From NCBI RefSeq assembly GCF_040137905.1, contig NZ_JBEFDG010000027.1, positions 50,184-114,183 of the forward strand: DNA of 64,000 nucleotides, written 5' to 3'. This document shows, piece by piece, positions 34,028 through 43,180 of this stretch. Numbering within the stretch: position 1 is the stretch's first letter; each line of letters starts with the position of its first letter. A model generated the notes under the pieces. The model was not told the origin of the DNA and searched no databases. It saw only the letters and a program-made list of their open reading frames with translations. The stretch is from Corticimicrobacter sp040137905. GTDB lineage: Bacteria > Pseudomonadota > Gammaproteobacteria > Burkholderiales > Burkholderiaceae_B. A program made the translations under genes and the position numbers.

Positions 34028-35317
34028 TCAGCGCTGCCCGCGCAGCATCCACGCCCCTGCCGCAGCCAGCAGCAGCGGCGCGCCCAGCGCCATATAGTAA
34101 GCCGGCCGAGTCCACTCGGCGGCAATCATCAGGCCGGCCAGATACGGCCCGGCCGTGGCCCCCAGGCGGCCGATCCCCAGCGCCAGCCCGGTGCCCGTCG
34201 TGCGCACTTCGGGCGGAAACACGGCTGGAGCCAGCGCATACAGGCCGACAATGCTGCCATTGGTAAAGAAACCGATCAGGGCGGCCAGCGCCAGCAAGAG
34301 CGGCAGCGGTCCGGCAATCCAGCCGAATCCTGCCACGCAGACAAAGCCCGCCAACAGGCTGACGGCCGTCAGCCTGCCCAGCCCCCGCCGATTGGCCTGC
34401 CAGCCCAGCCACAGGCCACCCGCCACCCCACCCAGATTCATGATGACGGCACCCGAGATGCCTGCGCCCACCGGCAGCCCCAGGCTGACCAGGATCTTGG
34501 GCGTCCAGTTGAGCAGAAAATAGAACGACACCATCAGGGCAAAATAGCTGCCACAGATCAGCAATGTCGGACGCCACAGGCTCGGGCCGAACACATCCCA
34601 CAGCCGTGCAGGGCGTTGTCGCGCAGGCGCGGGCGGCAGCACATCCTGCGCCGGCAGACCCATCCGTCCCAGCACGTCATTGAGCCGCACCAGCGCATTG
34701 CGCGGCCGGCGGGTCAGCAGGAAATCCAGCGACTCCGGCATGTAACGCCAGACCAGCGGCAGCATCAGCAACGATGCCGCCCCCCCTGACACGAACACGC
34801 TGCGCCAGCCGATATGCTCGATCAGATAGACCGACATCAGCCCGCCCAGGACCGCACCGATCGGATAGCCGACTGCCATGCAACTGATCGCCAGGCTGCG
34901 CCGCCGCAGCGACGAGAACTCGGCCACCACCGTATTGATCGCCGCCAGGACGCCGCCCATGCCCAGCCCGGTGTAGACCCGCAGCCAGGCCAGTTCCTCC
35001 AGCCCGCGTGCCCAGGCCGAGGCCAGCATGCCGCTGGCCAGGATCGCCAGACACACCAGAATGATGACGCGCCGTCCGAACACATCGGCAAGCGGTGAAA
35101 TAACCAGGGAGCCAACCACCATCCCGGCCAGGCCGGAACTGAAAAGCACACCCAACTGGGCCGGTGCCAGCCCCCACTCATGCGAAATCGTCGGGCCGAC
35201 AAAGGCGACCGACAGCACGTCGAAACCATCGATCATGCTGATCATGACGCAAATCGAGACCGCCATGATCTGGAACGGGCTCATGGCACCTTGCTGCACT
35301 GTCTGTCTGATATCCAT
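34028..35317 (-). CDS. MFS transporter, aromatic acid:H+ symporter (AAHS) type
   Basis: Twelve hydrophobic segments in 429 residues, with the AAHS opening ISMIDGFDVLSVAFVGP in helix 1 and the loop motif PLADVFGRRVIILVC between helices 2 and 3. The start is taken at MDIRQTVQQG (35317). A longer frame begins at 35374. The family imports protonated aromatic acids such as 4-hydroxybenzoate or vanillate, but no catabolic genes are adjacent, so the substrate is open. It is divergent from a MetE-like gene across about 210 bases with an inverted repeat. Confidence 0.82.
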   Translation of the reverse strand: MDIRQTVQQGAMSPFQIMAVSICVMISMIDGFDVLSVAFVGPTISHEWGLAPAQLGVLFSSGLAGMVVGSLVISPLADVFGRRVIILVCLAILASGMLASAWARGLEELAWLRVYTGLGMGGVLAAINTVVAEFSSLRRRSLAISCMAVGYPIGAVLGGLMSVYLIEHIGWRSVFVSGGAASLLMLPLVWRYMPESLDFLLTRRPRNALVRLNDVLGRMGLPAQDVLPPAPARQRPARLWDVFGPSLWRPTLLICGSYFALMVSFYFLLNWTPKILVSLGLPVGAGISGAVIMNLGGVAGGLWLGWQANRRGLGRLTAVSLLAGFVCVAGFGWIAGPLPLLLALAALIGFFTNGSIVGLYALAPAVFPPEVRTTGTGLALGIGRLGATAGPYLAGLMIAAEWTRPAYYMALGAPLLLAAAGAWMLRGQR

Positions 35318-35429
35318 AACCCGGAAAGATCTGCCATGTACGACGCTGAACAAGAAGCCGCGCCGACCAATCAAAAAAGAACACCCTGGAGGGGTGAAGC
35401 GAAGAAAAACTCATTAACCATGAGGAAAA

Positions 35430-35446
35430 TTCATATTTAATATGAA
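35430..35446. promoter_or_regulatory. Inverted repeat in the divergent MFS / MetE-like intergenic region
   Basis: TTCATAT and ATATGAA flank a 3-base centre in a very AT-rich stretch (35411-35527). A second looser dyad TGAAA...TTTCA lies at about 35456-35472. A TATAAT near 35523-35528 would be a -10 box for the plus-strand gene. Either dyad may bind a regulator of one or both divergent genes. Confidence 0.35.
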
Positions 35447-35527
35447 ATAAACTCAATGAAATATCATTTTCAATCATAGACATACGTCAAAACTGCCTAT
35501 ATTCATGCTGATTGAGGCGGCATTATA

Positions 35528-36730
35528 ATGAGCCGTTCGCAACTTTTCTGCCAGCCCGTCTTTTCCGTCCGGAATAGACCTCGGCAGCACCCGGAGTCCC
35601 GCTTGACCACCCCACACAATCCCCCCTTCCGCGCCGAACATGTCGGCAGTTTCCTGCGTCCTGCCTACCTGCTCGAAGCCCGCGAGCGCTTTGCACGCCA
35701 TGAGATCGATGCCGCCGCGCTGCGCAGTGTCGAAGACCGGGCCATCGCCGAAATCGTCGCCTTCCAGGAAGACCTGGGGCTCAAGAGCATCACCGACGGA
35801 GAATTCCGCCGCACCTACTTCCACGTCGATTTCCTGCGCCAGCTGGGTGGTGTCGAGAGCGCCGAGCCTGTCACCATCATCCGTCCCGATGGTAGCCAGG
35901 AACTGGCTCCGCCGGTGATGCGCGTGGTCGACAAGGTGCGCCATGTGCGCGACATCCAGCGCGCCGACTTCGATTTCCTGCAGAGTGTCATCAAGCCCGG
36001 CCAGGGCAGCGTCGCCAAGGTCACCATCCCGTCGCCCACCATGCTGCATTTCCGAGGCGGACGCGCCGGCATCAGTGCCACGCACTATCCCGAACTCGAT
36101 CCGGCCTTCTACGACGACGTCGCCCAGGCCTATGCAGCAGAACTGGCCAGCCTGGCGGCTGCCGGTTGCACCTACGTGCAGCTCGACGACACCAACCTGG
36201 CCTACCTGTGCGACGAAAAAATGCGCGAGGCGGCCCGCCAGCGCGGCGACGATCCCAATGAGCTGCCACACCGCTACGCCCACTTTATCAACAAGGTCGT
36301 GGCACTCAAGCCGGCCGGCATGACCCTGGGCATGCATCTGTGCCGCGGCAACTTCCGCAGCACGCACGCAGCGTCCGGCAACTACGAGCCCGTTGCCGAA
36401 GCCCTGCTGGCCGAAATGGACCTGGATGCCTATTTCCTCGAATACGACGATGACCGCTCGGGTGATTTCCGTCCGCTGCGTTTCCTGCCCAAGGGCAAGG
36501 TCGCGGTCCTGGGCCTGATCACATCCAAATTCGGCACACTGGAATCGGCCGACGCCATCAAGCGCCGCATCGACGAAGCGGCGCAATATGCACCGCTGGA
36601 GCAACTGGCCCTGTCGCCGCAATGCGGCTTCAGCAGCACCGTGCACGGCAACGATATCGCCGTCGCAGACCAGCGCAGGAAGCTCGAACTGGTCGTCAAG
36701 GTGGCCCGCGAGGTCTGGGGCGACGCCTGA
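35528..36730 (+). CDS. MetE C-terminal-like cobalamin-independent methyltransferase (YxjG/YxjH type)
   Basis: The body (FRAEHVGSFLRPAYLLEAR, ITDGEFRRTYFHVDF, YVQLDDTNLAYL, HLCRGNFRS, LSPQCGFSS) is that of stand-alone MetE-C proteins. The zinc ligands are the histidine and cysteine of GMHLCRGN and the late cysteine in SPQCGF. These proteins make methionine from homocysteine or act on related substrates. The ATG at 35528 gives 400 residues, but a TATAAT box overlaps it and the first 25 residues do not look like the family. The TTG at 35603 (375 residues, GGAG upstream) is a serious alternative start. Confidence 0.85.
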   Translation: MSRSQLFCQPVFSVRNRPRQHPESRLTTPHNPPFRAEHVGSFLRPAYLLEARERFARHEIDAAALRSVEDRAIAEIVAFQEDLGLKSITDGEFRRTYFHVDFLRQLGGVESAEPVTIIRPDGSQELAPPVMRVVDKVRHVRDIQRADFDFLQSVIKPGQGSVAKVTIPSPTMLHFRGGRAGISATHYPELDPAFYDDVAQAYAAELASLAAAGCTYVQLDDTNLAYLCDEKMREAARQRGDDPNELPHRYAHFINKVVALKPAGMTLGMHLCRGNFRSTHAASGNYEPVAEALLAEMDLDAYFLEYDDDRSGDFRPLRFLPKGKVAVLGLITSKFGTLESADAIKRRIDEAAQYAPLEQLALSPQCGFSSTVHGNDIAVADQRRKLELVVKVAREVWGDA

Positions 36731-36753
36731 CCACTCGGCCAGCCAAATATCCC

Positions 36754-36788
36754 GCATCACTGCCCCCAGCAAGGAAGGGCAGTGATGC
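36754..36788 (+). terminator. Long hairpin after the MetE-like gene
   Basis: A perfect 12-base stem, GCATCACTGCCC with GGGCAGTGATGC, and an 11-base loop, 24 bases after the stop. No T tract follows, so it may be a Rho-assisted or bidirectional terminator. Confidence 0.55.
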
Positions 36789-36833
36789 GTGGACACGACA
36801 ATCAGGGCCGCATCAGTAGAAAACCACCATGAA

Positions 36834-36863
36834 TCGACAATTTTGATAGCGACATGGTAGAAT
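36834..36863 (+). promoter_or_regulatory. rhlE promoter
   Basis: TCGACA (36834-36839) and TAGAAT (36858-36863) are separated by 18 bases. Transcription from here would give an untranslated leader of about 220 bases that contains a TGAACAA/TTGTTCA hairpin at about 36878-36898. The remaining leader to 37089 has no coding sense. Confidence 0.6.
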
Positions 36864-37089
36864 CCCGGATTGCCTGAACAAACATCACATTGTTCAACAG
36901 GATAGAGCAAGATACTGCACTGGTTGCCAAGCCGGCAAATTCGCAGCATCACTCTTTCGGTAAATGCGCAGCACCCTGCTGCCCCCATCGCTCCCTGACC
37001 TTTTTCCTGACGCCTGCTGCACTGTGCGGGCGCACACGGTTGATCCGGTCGGCACGATGATCGATAACCCGTGTGATAAAAGGAACACC

Positions 37090-38619
37090 ATGTCTTTTGA
37101 AGACCTGGGGCTGGCCCCTGTATTGCTTTCCGCATTGCGTGAAGCTGGTTTCACTACCCCTACCTCCGTGCAGCAGGCATCGATTCCGCCCGCGCTCGAA
37201 GGTCATGACCTGATGGTCTCGTCCCAAACCGGCAGCGGCAAGACCGCCGCCTTCATGCTGCCCGCACTGCAGCGCATCTCCCAGAAGCCCGCCAATGGCG
37301 GCAAGGGCGTGCAAGTGCTGGTGCTGACCCCCACCCGCGAACTGGCACTGCAGGTTCACGCTGCTACCCAGAACTACGGCAAGAATCTGCCCGGCCTGCG
37401 CTGCACGACCGCCGTCGGCGGCATGCCCTATGGCGCGCAACTGCGTGCCCTGTCCAAGCGCGTGGACGTGCTGGTTGCCACGCCCGGCCGCCTGATCGAC
37501 CACCTGCAATCGCGCCGCGTCGACCTGTCGTCGGTACACACCCTGGTGCTGGACGAAGCCGACCGCATGCTCGACATGGGCTTCATCGAAGACATCGAAA
37601 GCATCGTCGAGCGTACGCCCGCCGCACGCCAGACACTGCTGTTCTCGGCCACGCTGGACGGCACCGTGGCGCGCCTGGCCCAGAAGATGATGCGCGATCC
37701 GCAACGCATCGATATCTCCAACCAGCGCCAGCAACACACCAACATCACCCAGAGCGTGCTGTTCGCCGATGACCACAGCCACAAGATGCGCCTGCTGGAT
37801 CACCTGCTGCGCGACGTCGACATGAGCCAGGCCATTGTCTTTACCGCCACCAAGCGCGGTGCCGACGATCTGGCCGACAAGCTGGCCGAACAGGGCTTTG
37901 CAGCAGCAGCCCTGCACGGCGACATGAACCAGCGCCAGCGCACCCGCACGCTGACCCAGTTGCAACGTGGCCAGCTCCGTATCCTGGTCGCCACCGATGT
38001 GGCGGCCCGCGGCATCGACGTGCAAGGCATCAGCCACGCCATCAACTATGACCTGCCCATGCAGGCCGAGGACTACGTACACCGCATCGGCCGTACCGGC
38101 CGGGCCGGTCGTGATGGCCTGGCCTTCACGCTGGCCATTCATGCAGAGCGTCACAAGGTACGCCGCATCGAACAGTACATCGGCCGGCCGATTCCTCCGC
38201 AGACCATTGAAGGCCTGGAGCCGCGTGCAGCCGCACGCCCATCCGGCCCGCGCAGCGGCAAGCCGCGCCCCGGCGGCCGTCCTGGCCAGGGTCGCCCCGG
38301 CAAGCCCTATGGCGAGCGCAGCTTCAGTGACCGCGCGCCGTCGAGCCGGCCTTTCGGCGACTCCCCCCGCGGCGGTCCGCGCCTTCCTGATGCAGCAGAA
38401 CTGGGCGACAGCGCACCCCGACACAGCAAGCCCGGCCATGACCGTGACAATCGCTACGGCGACAAGCCTGCCGCTCGCCAGGGAGATCGTCCCGGTGGGT
38501 TTTCACGTCCAGGCAAGCCCGGTGCTCCCCGCCGCGCCGATGGCCAGGCACCGGATCGTCGCGCAAGCAAGCCGGCAGTGCGCCGCGAAGGCAGCCGCAG
38601 CCCGCGTCCGGCACACTAA
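37090..38619 (+). CDS. rhlE: DEAD-box RNA helicase RhlE
   Basis: The start is the ATG at 37090 with AAGGAA 4 bases upstream. All helicase motifs are present in order: Q motif (TPTSVQQASIP), I (SQTGSGKT), Ia (TPTRELALQ), II (LDEADRMLDMGF), III (FSATLD), V (ATDVAARGID) and VI (YVHRIGRTGRAG). The 509-residue protein ends in a long, arginine/glycine/proline-rich basic tail (about residues 380-509) that binds RNA without specificity. It remodels RNA during ribosome assembly and decay. The long leader suits a cold- or self-regulated helicase. Confidence 0.94.
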   Translation: MSFEDLGLAPVLLSALREAGFTTPTSVQQASIPPALEGHDLMVSSQTGSGKTAAFMLPALQRISQKPANGGKGVQVLVLTPTRELALQVHAATQNYGKNLPGLRCTTAVGGMPYGAQLRALSKRVDVLVATPGRLIDHLQSRRVDLSSVHTLVLDEADRMLDMGFIEDIESIVERTPAARQTLLFSATLDGTVARLAQKMMRDPQRIDISNQRQQHTNITQSVLFADDHSHKMRLLDHLLRDVDMSQAIVFTATKRGADDLADKLAEQGFAAAALHGDMNQRQRTRTLTQLQRGQLRILVATDVAARGIDVQGISHAINYDLPMQAEDYVHRIGRTGRAGRDGLAFTLAIHAERHKVRRIEQYIGRPIPPQTIEGLEPRAAARPSGPRSGKPRPGGRPGQGRPGKPYGERSFSDRAPSSRPFGDSPRGGPRLPDAAELGDSAPRHSKPGHDRDNRYGDKPAARQGDRPGGFSRPGKPGAPRRADGQAPDRRASKPAVRREGSRSPRPAH

Positions 38620-38684
38620 GCATCCAGCCCGCAACAGGGGGCAACACCCCCTTTCGGGTGGCAATGCAGCCATCGCCTGACACC

Positions 38685-38718
38685 ATGCCGGTCCCACACC
38701 AGGGGCCGGCATTTTTTT
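38685..38718 (+). terminator. Rho-independent terminator after rhlE
   Basis: ATGCCGG pairs with CCGGCAT over a 14-base loop and is followed by seven T residues. A weaker GGGGG/CCCCC hairpin precedes it at about 38636-38652. Confidence 0.85.
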
Positions 38719-38789
38719 GTCTCGGTCTACAATGACACCCGACATCCAGGGGCGCAACGGCGCCCGGCCAGACAACCGCCAGGCACTTC

Positions 38790-40010
38790 ATGCACCGTTC
38801 TTCGCCGCACTCCGCTCCACATCCATCCCTGCCCGCTGCCGATCCCGATGCGCTGGCTCACAGCGAACGCCTGTCTGCCCACCTGCGCGCGCAGATTCGG
38901 CACAACGATGGCTGGCTACCCTTTGATCAATGGATGGAACAGGCTCTGTATGCGCCCGGACTGGGCTACTACGCAGCTGGCAGCGCCAAGCTTTCGCCGG
39001 GATCTTCCAGCCCGCAGATTACGGCAGGTGACTTCATCACCGCCCCTGAGTTGAGCCCGTTCTTTGGCCGGACGCTGGCACGCGAAGCCGCCCGCATCCT
39101 GGCAGCTTGCGACAGTCTGCATATACTCGAGTTCGGTGCTGGCACAGGCCGGCTGGCCGAAGACGTCCTGACCGAACTGCATCACCTGGGCATGTCGGTA
39201 CGCTATTCGATACTGGAAATCTCGGCCGACCTGCGCCAGCGCCAACAGGCACGGCTGGCCCCCTGGCAGGATCAGGTGCAATGGCTGGACGCACTGCCCG
39301 ACGCCTTCAACGGCTGCGTGCTGGCCAATGAAGTCCTGGATGCCATGCCGGTCAAGATCGTCGGCTGGGCCGCCGACGGCGAAGATCTGTCCACACCGGT
39401 ACAACCCGTCGAATACGGGATTGCTCTTGACGAAGCAGAAGCCTTCATCTGGCAAGCCAGACCGGCGCAGGCAACGCTGGCAGCAATCATCGAACAACGG
39501 CTGCTGCCCTATCCCGGCTACCGCACCGAGATCAACCTGCAGGCCGAAGCCTGGATCGGCCAGATGGGACGCTGGCTGCAGCGTGGCGCAGCGCTATTGA
39601 TCGACTACGGCTTCCCTCAGCACGAGTATTATCATCCACAGCGCGCCAGTGGCACCCTCATGTGCCATTATCGGCATCACGCCCATCCCGATCCATTGCC
39701 GCTGCCAGGGTTGCAGGACATCACGGCGCATGTGGATTTCACCGCCATGGCCGATGCCGCCCTCCATGCCGGACTGGATGTGTCCGGCTATACCTCGCAG
39801 GGACGTTTCCTGATGAATGCGGGTCTGCCCGAACTGCTGTCCGAACTCAATCCTCGCGAAACTGCGCTCTATGCACAAGCCATCGGCCCGGTGCAGAAGC
39901 TGCTGGGCGAGGCCGAGATGGGGGAGTTGTTCAAGGTGCTGGCACTGAGCCGGGGATTGCCTGCGCCGCTGCAGGGCTTCATGCGAGGTGACCGGCGCCA
40001 CACGCTCTGA
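38790..40010 (+). CDS. MidA/NDUFAF7-family SAM-dependent methyltransferase
   Basis: A 406-residue protein of the COG1565 family. It has the N-terminal FDQWMEQALYAPGLGYYAAG, the FITAPELSPFFG segment, the AdoMet-binding glycine loop ILEFGAGTGRLAEDVL, and LANEVLDAMPVKI. In mitochondria the family dimethylates an arginine of complex I. The bacterial role is less clear. It converges with ubiX, with an 18-base gap. Confidence 0.88.
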   Translation: MHRSSPHSAPHPSLPAADPDALAHSERLSAHLRAQIRHNDGWLPFDQWMEQALYAPGLGYYAAGSAKLSPGSSSPQITAGDFITAPELSPFFGRTLAREAARILAACDSLHILEFGAGTGRLAEDVLTELHHLGMSVRYSILEISADLRQRQQARLAPWQDQVQWLDALPDAFNGCVLANEVLDAMPVKIVGWAADGEDLSTPVQPVEYGIALDEAEAFIWQARPAQATLAAIIEQRLLPYPGYRTEINLQAEAWIGQMGRWLQRGAALLIDYGFPQHEYYHPQRASGTLMCHYRHHAHPDPLPLPGLQDITAHVDFTAMADAALHAGLDVSGYTSQGRFLMNAGLPELLSELNPRETALYAQAIGPVQKLLGEAEMGELFKVLALSRGLPAPLQGFMRGDRRHTL

Positions 40011-40028
40011 CCACGCGGGCGCACGTCT

Positions 40029-40598
40029 TCAAATGGTGCCGGTCCACTCCGGGCCAGCCACCTTGATACCCACGAGGTCCAATGCCTTGGCGACGGTATG
40101 ATCCACCATCTCCTCAATGGAAGAAGGCCGGTAATAGAAAGCCGGCAAGGGTGGGAACACAATACCCCCCATTTCCGTGACTGCGGTCATGTTGCGCAGA
40201 TGTGCCAGGTTGAACGGCGTCTCGCGCACCATCAGCACCAACCGGCGCCGCTCCTTGAGCGTGACATCGGCCGCCCGCGTCAACAGGTTGTCGGACAGGC
40301 CATGGGCAATGGCTGCCAGGGTTCGCATCGAGCACGGCACCACAATCATGCCATCGGTATGAAATCCTCCGCTGGCCAGCGCAGCCCCCACGTCGCGCAC
40401 GCTATAGACATGATCGGCCAGCGCATGAATCTCCTGGCGCGACATGTCCAGCTCATGCCGGATATTGAGCACGCCCGATGCCGACACCACCAGATGGGTT
40501 TCGACATCGGTCTGGGCGCGCAACACTTGCAGCATGCGCACGGCATGGATCGCACCCGTGGCACCGCTGATCCCGACGACCAGCCTGCGCGCAGACAT
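40029..40598 (-). CDS. ubiX: Flavin prenyltransferase UbiX
   Basis: A 189-residue flavoprotein that attaches dimethylallyl phosphate to FMN, making the prenyl-FMN cofactor for UbiD in ubiquinone synthesis. It has GISGATGAIHAVRML at the start, the phosphate-binding VVPCSMRTLAAIAHG and the MVRETPFNLAHLRNM segment. The start overlaps the grxD stop by 1 base. Confidence 0.95.
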   Translation of the reverse strand: MSARRLVVGISGATGAIHAVRMLQVLRAQTDVETHLVVSASGVLNIRHELDMSRQEIHALADHVYSVRDVGAALASGGFHTDGMIVVPCSMRTLAAIAHGLSDNLLTRAADVTLKERRRLVLMVRETPFNLAHLRNMTAVTEMGGIVFPPLPAFYYRPSSIEEMVDHTVAKALDLVGIKVAGPEWTGTI

Positions 40599-40924
40599 CA
40601 GGCCGTGGCTCCGGCCTCGTCGAGCAAGGTCTTGAGCTCGCCGTTTTCGCTCATTTCGCCCATGATATCGGCACCGCCAATGAACTCGCCCTTGACGTAG
40701 AGCTGCGGAATCGTGGGCCAGTTCGAGAACGTCTTGATGCCGTTGCGGACTTCTTCATCCTCGAGCACATTGACCGTAATCAGCTGCTTGACGCCACAGG
40801 ACTTGAGAATCTGAATGGCCCGGCCAGAAAAGCCACACTGGGGAAACTGCGCCGTCCCCTTCATGAACAGCACGACAGGGTGGTCGGTCACGGTCTTGCG
40901 GATGAAATCCTGAATTTCGCTCAT
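40598..40924 (-). CDS. grxD: Monothiol glutaredoxin GrxD
   Basis: A 108-residue CGFS-type glutaredoxin (C30 in FPQCGFSGRA) with the glutathione-binding WPTIPQLYVKGEFIGG loop. It binds and passes on [2Fe-2S] clusters. It follows prmC by 124 bases and is probably part of the same hem-prf transcript or has its own promoter in that gap. Confidence 0.95.
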   Translation of the reverse strand: MSEIQDFIRKTVTDHPVVLFMKGTAQFPQCGFSGRAIQILKSCGVKQLITVNVLEDEEVRNGIKTFSNWPTIPQLYVKGEFIGGADIMGEMSENGELKTLLDEAGATA

Positions 40925-41048
40925 TGCTTGTACCTCATGTATCCAATGTCTGTTGAAAAACCAACGGATTAGTGTAAACCCGTCTGAACCGCTGTGGCGG
41001 CAATCCCCTACGCCGCCTGCGTATTGCTCCGGCAGTCACGATACGGCA

Positions 41049-41954
41049 TCACAAACGTCCGCCTGAAATCCGTTCTGTGCCGGCCAGGTCGCACCGGCTA
41101 CTCACCTCGGCAAATCCATGCGCCTGCAGCAATGCCCTGACCGCCGGTGCCTGGTCCCAGCCATGTTCGAGCCAAAGCCAGCCGCCCGGCCTGAGCCATG
41201 CGCCTGCCCCCTGCACAATTGCACACAAGTCCCGCAGGCCATCGGCACCATCCGTCAGCGCCGTGGCAGGCTCGAAACGCAGATCGCCCAGCACCAGATG
41301 CGGATCTTCGCAAGCAATATACGGCGGATTGGAGACGATCAGATCGAAGCCCGGCTCCACATCGGCCAGCGCCGCATACCAGTCACCCTGTCGCCACTGC
41401 ACCGCTGCACCCAGCCGTTCGCCATTGCGTCGGGCCACCGCCAATGCAGCATTGCTGGCATCGCTGGCATGGACGACCGCCCCCGGGCACGCCAGCGCCA
41501 ACGATATGGCAATCGCGCCACTGCCCGTTCCCATATCAAGCACCCGGACGCCGGAGCGATCGCGGATGATGTCCAGCGCCGTTTCTACCAGCGTCTCGGT
41601 ATCAGGACGAGGAATCAGCACATCCGGGGTAACCTCGAACACCCATCCCATGAATTCACGCTCGCCCAGCAGGTAGGCCATGGGTTCACCCGCCTCGCGT
41701 CGCCGCACCCAACCCAGGAACAGTTGCACGGCAGCCTCGGGCAAAGGCTCGTCATCATGAGCCAGCAGCCAGGCGCGCGGCCGGCGCAAAGCCTGCTCCA
41801 GCAGCATGCGCGTTTCCAGACGAGGCAGGCGACAGGATGCGGTCAGCGATCGCACGGTCGACATCGCCACCTCGTCATCCGCGGCACCACGGCCCGACAT
41901 GGCTGCCGCACCGGCATCCCCACCCCGAGGCGTATCGGCAACCATTTCACTCAC
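41049..41954 (-). CDS. prmC: Peptide chain release factor N5-glutamine methyltransferase
   Basis: A 301-residue PrmC (HemK). An N-terminal helical bundle for release-factor binding precedes the methyltransferase fold with DMGTGSGAIAISLA and the catalytic SNPPYI motif. It methylates the GGQ glutamine of PrfA, encoded directly upstream, whose stop it overlaps by 4 bases. The first 30 residues (glycine/alanine-rich) look unusual, so the true start may be an internal methionine such as the one in AMSTVRSL. Confidence 0.94.
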   Translation of the reverse strand: MSEMVADTPRGGDAGAAAMSGRGAADDEVAMSTVRSLTASCRLPRLETRMLLEQALRRPRAWLLAHDDEPLPEAAVQLFLGWVRRREAGEPMAYLLGEREFMGWVFEVTPDVLIPRPDTETLVETALDIIRDRSGVRVLDMGTGSGAIAISLALACPGAVVHASDASNAALAVARRNGERLGAAVQWRQGDWYAALADVEPGFDLIVSNPPYIACEDPHLVLGDLRFEPATALTDGADGLRDLCAIVQGAGAWLRPGGWLWLEHGWDQAPAVRALLQAHGFAEVSSRCDLAGTERISGGRL

Positions 41955-43030
41955 TCCAGACTCAACGCAGCCAATTGCTCGGCCTGGTGCTCGGCGATCA
42001 GGGTGCGGATCAGCTCACTCATGTCGCCATCCATGATCTGCTGCAATTTGTAGAGCGTCAGGTTGATCCGATGATCGGTCAGTCGCCCCTGCGGAAAATT
42101 GTAGGTCCGGATGCGCTCGGAGCGATCCCCCGACCCCACCAGACTCTTGCGCTGCGCGGCCTCCTTGCTCTGGCGTTCGCGCTGCTCCTTGTCCTTGAGC
42201 CGCGCAGCCAGCACCTGCATGGCCTTGTCGCGGTTGCGATGCTGCGAGCGATCATCCTGGCATTCCACCACCAGCCCCGTCGGCAAGTGGGTGATGCGCA
42301 CGGCCGAATCCGTCTTGTTGACGTGCTGCCCTCCCGCGCCGCTGGCCCGGAAGGTATCGATCCGCAGGTCATTGGTATTGATCACGATGTCGCTGGCCTC
42401 ATCGGCCTCGGGCATCACGGCCACCGTGCAGGCCGAAGTATGGATACGCCCCTGCGACTCGGTCGCCGGCACGCGCTGCACCCGGTGCGCGCCCGACTCG
42501 AACTTGAGCTGACCATAGACGCCCTCGCCATCGAGGCGCACGATCACTTCCCGATAGCCACCCAGCTCGGAAGGACTTTCCGACATCAGTTCGACACGCC
42601 AGCCCTGCTGCTCTGCGTAGCGTGTGTACATGCGCAGCAGGTCACCAGAGAACAGGGCACTCTCATCGCCGCCCGTGCCGGCCCGGATTTCCAGGAACAC
42701 GCCGCGTCCATCATCAGGATCGCGCGGCAGCAACAGGATCTGCAGCTCACTGTCGAGCTGCTCCAGACGTTCGCGTCCAGCCAGCAGCTCTTCCTGCGCC
42801 ATGTCCTTCAATTCAGGATCTTCCAGCATCTCCTGGGCAGCCACGATATCCGCCTCGGCGCAAGTGAATGCCTGGTAGCCCATCACCACCGGCTCCAGTT
42901 CGGCCCGTTCGCGCGATATCTTGCGAAAGCGGTTCATATCGTCGGCCGCATCAGGCTCGGCCAGCAACACATCGATTTCCAGCAGGCGGTTCGACAGTTG
43001 CTCCAGCCGGTTGCGCATGGATGCTTTCAT
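41951..43030 (-). CDS. prfA: Peptide chain release factor 1
   Basis: The start is the internal ATG at 43030 (MKASMRNRLEQLSNRL), giving 359 residues, the normal length. The longer frame adds a non-family N-terminus. The anticodon-like PAT tripeptide (188-190) that reads UAA and UAG, and the GGQ loop (233-235) that triggers peptide release, are both present. Encoded between hemA and prmC as in many betaproteobacteria and gammaproteobacteria. Confidence 0.97.
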   Translation of the reverse strand: MKASMRNRLEQLSNRLLEIDVLLAEPDAADDMNRFRKISRERAELEPVVMGYQAFTCAEADIVAAQEMLEDPELKDMAQEELLAGRERLEQLDSELQILLLPRDPDDGRGVFLEIRAGTGGDESALFSGDLLRMYTRYAEQQGWRVELMSESPSELGGYREVIVRLDGEGVYGQLKFESGAHRVQRVPATESQGRIHTSACTVAVMPEADEASDIVINTNDLRIDTFRASGAGGQHVNKTDSAVRITHLPTGLVVECQDDRSQHRNRDKAMQVLAARLKDKEQRERQSKEAAQRKSLVGSGDRSERIRTYNFPQGRLTDHRINLTLYKLQQIMDGDMSELIRTLIAEHQAEQLAALSLE

Positions 43031-43180
43031 GTTTCGGGTCTCCGTCGCGGCGGCGACGGGAGCCGGCGACCAGGCAAAATGGTAAAGGCGGAGAACTGTG
43101 CAAGCGCCGTCGCGTCCCGTCCACGGCCGGCGCACAGTCATGCGCGCAGCGCATACTGTACTGCGGGTCGGACAGCGGCG

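Noticed and set aside
35474..37135. A 553-codon open frame opposite the MetE-like gene
   Set aside because: Antisense to an enzyme gene with intact motifs and spans an intergenic terminator and promoter.
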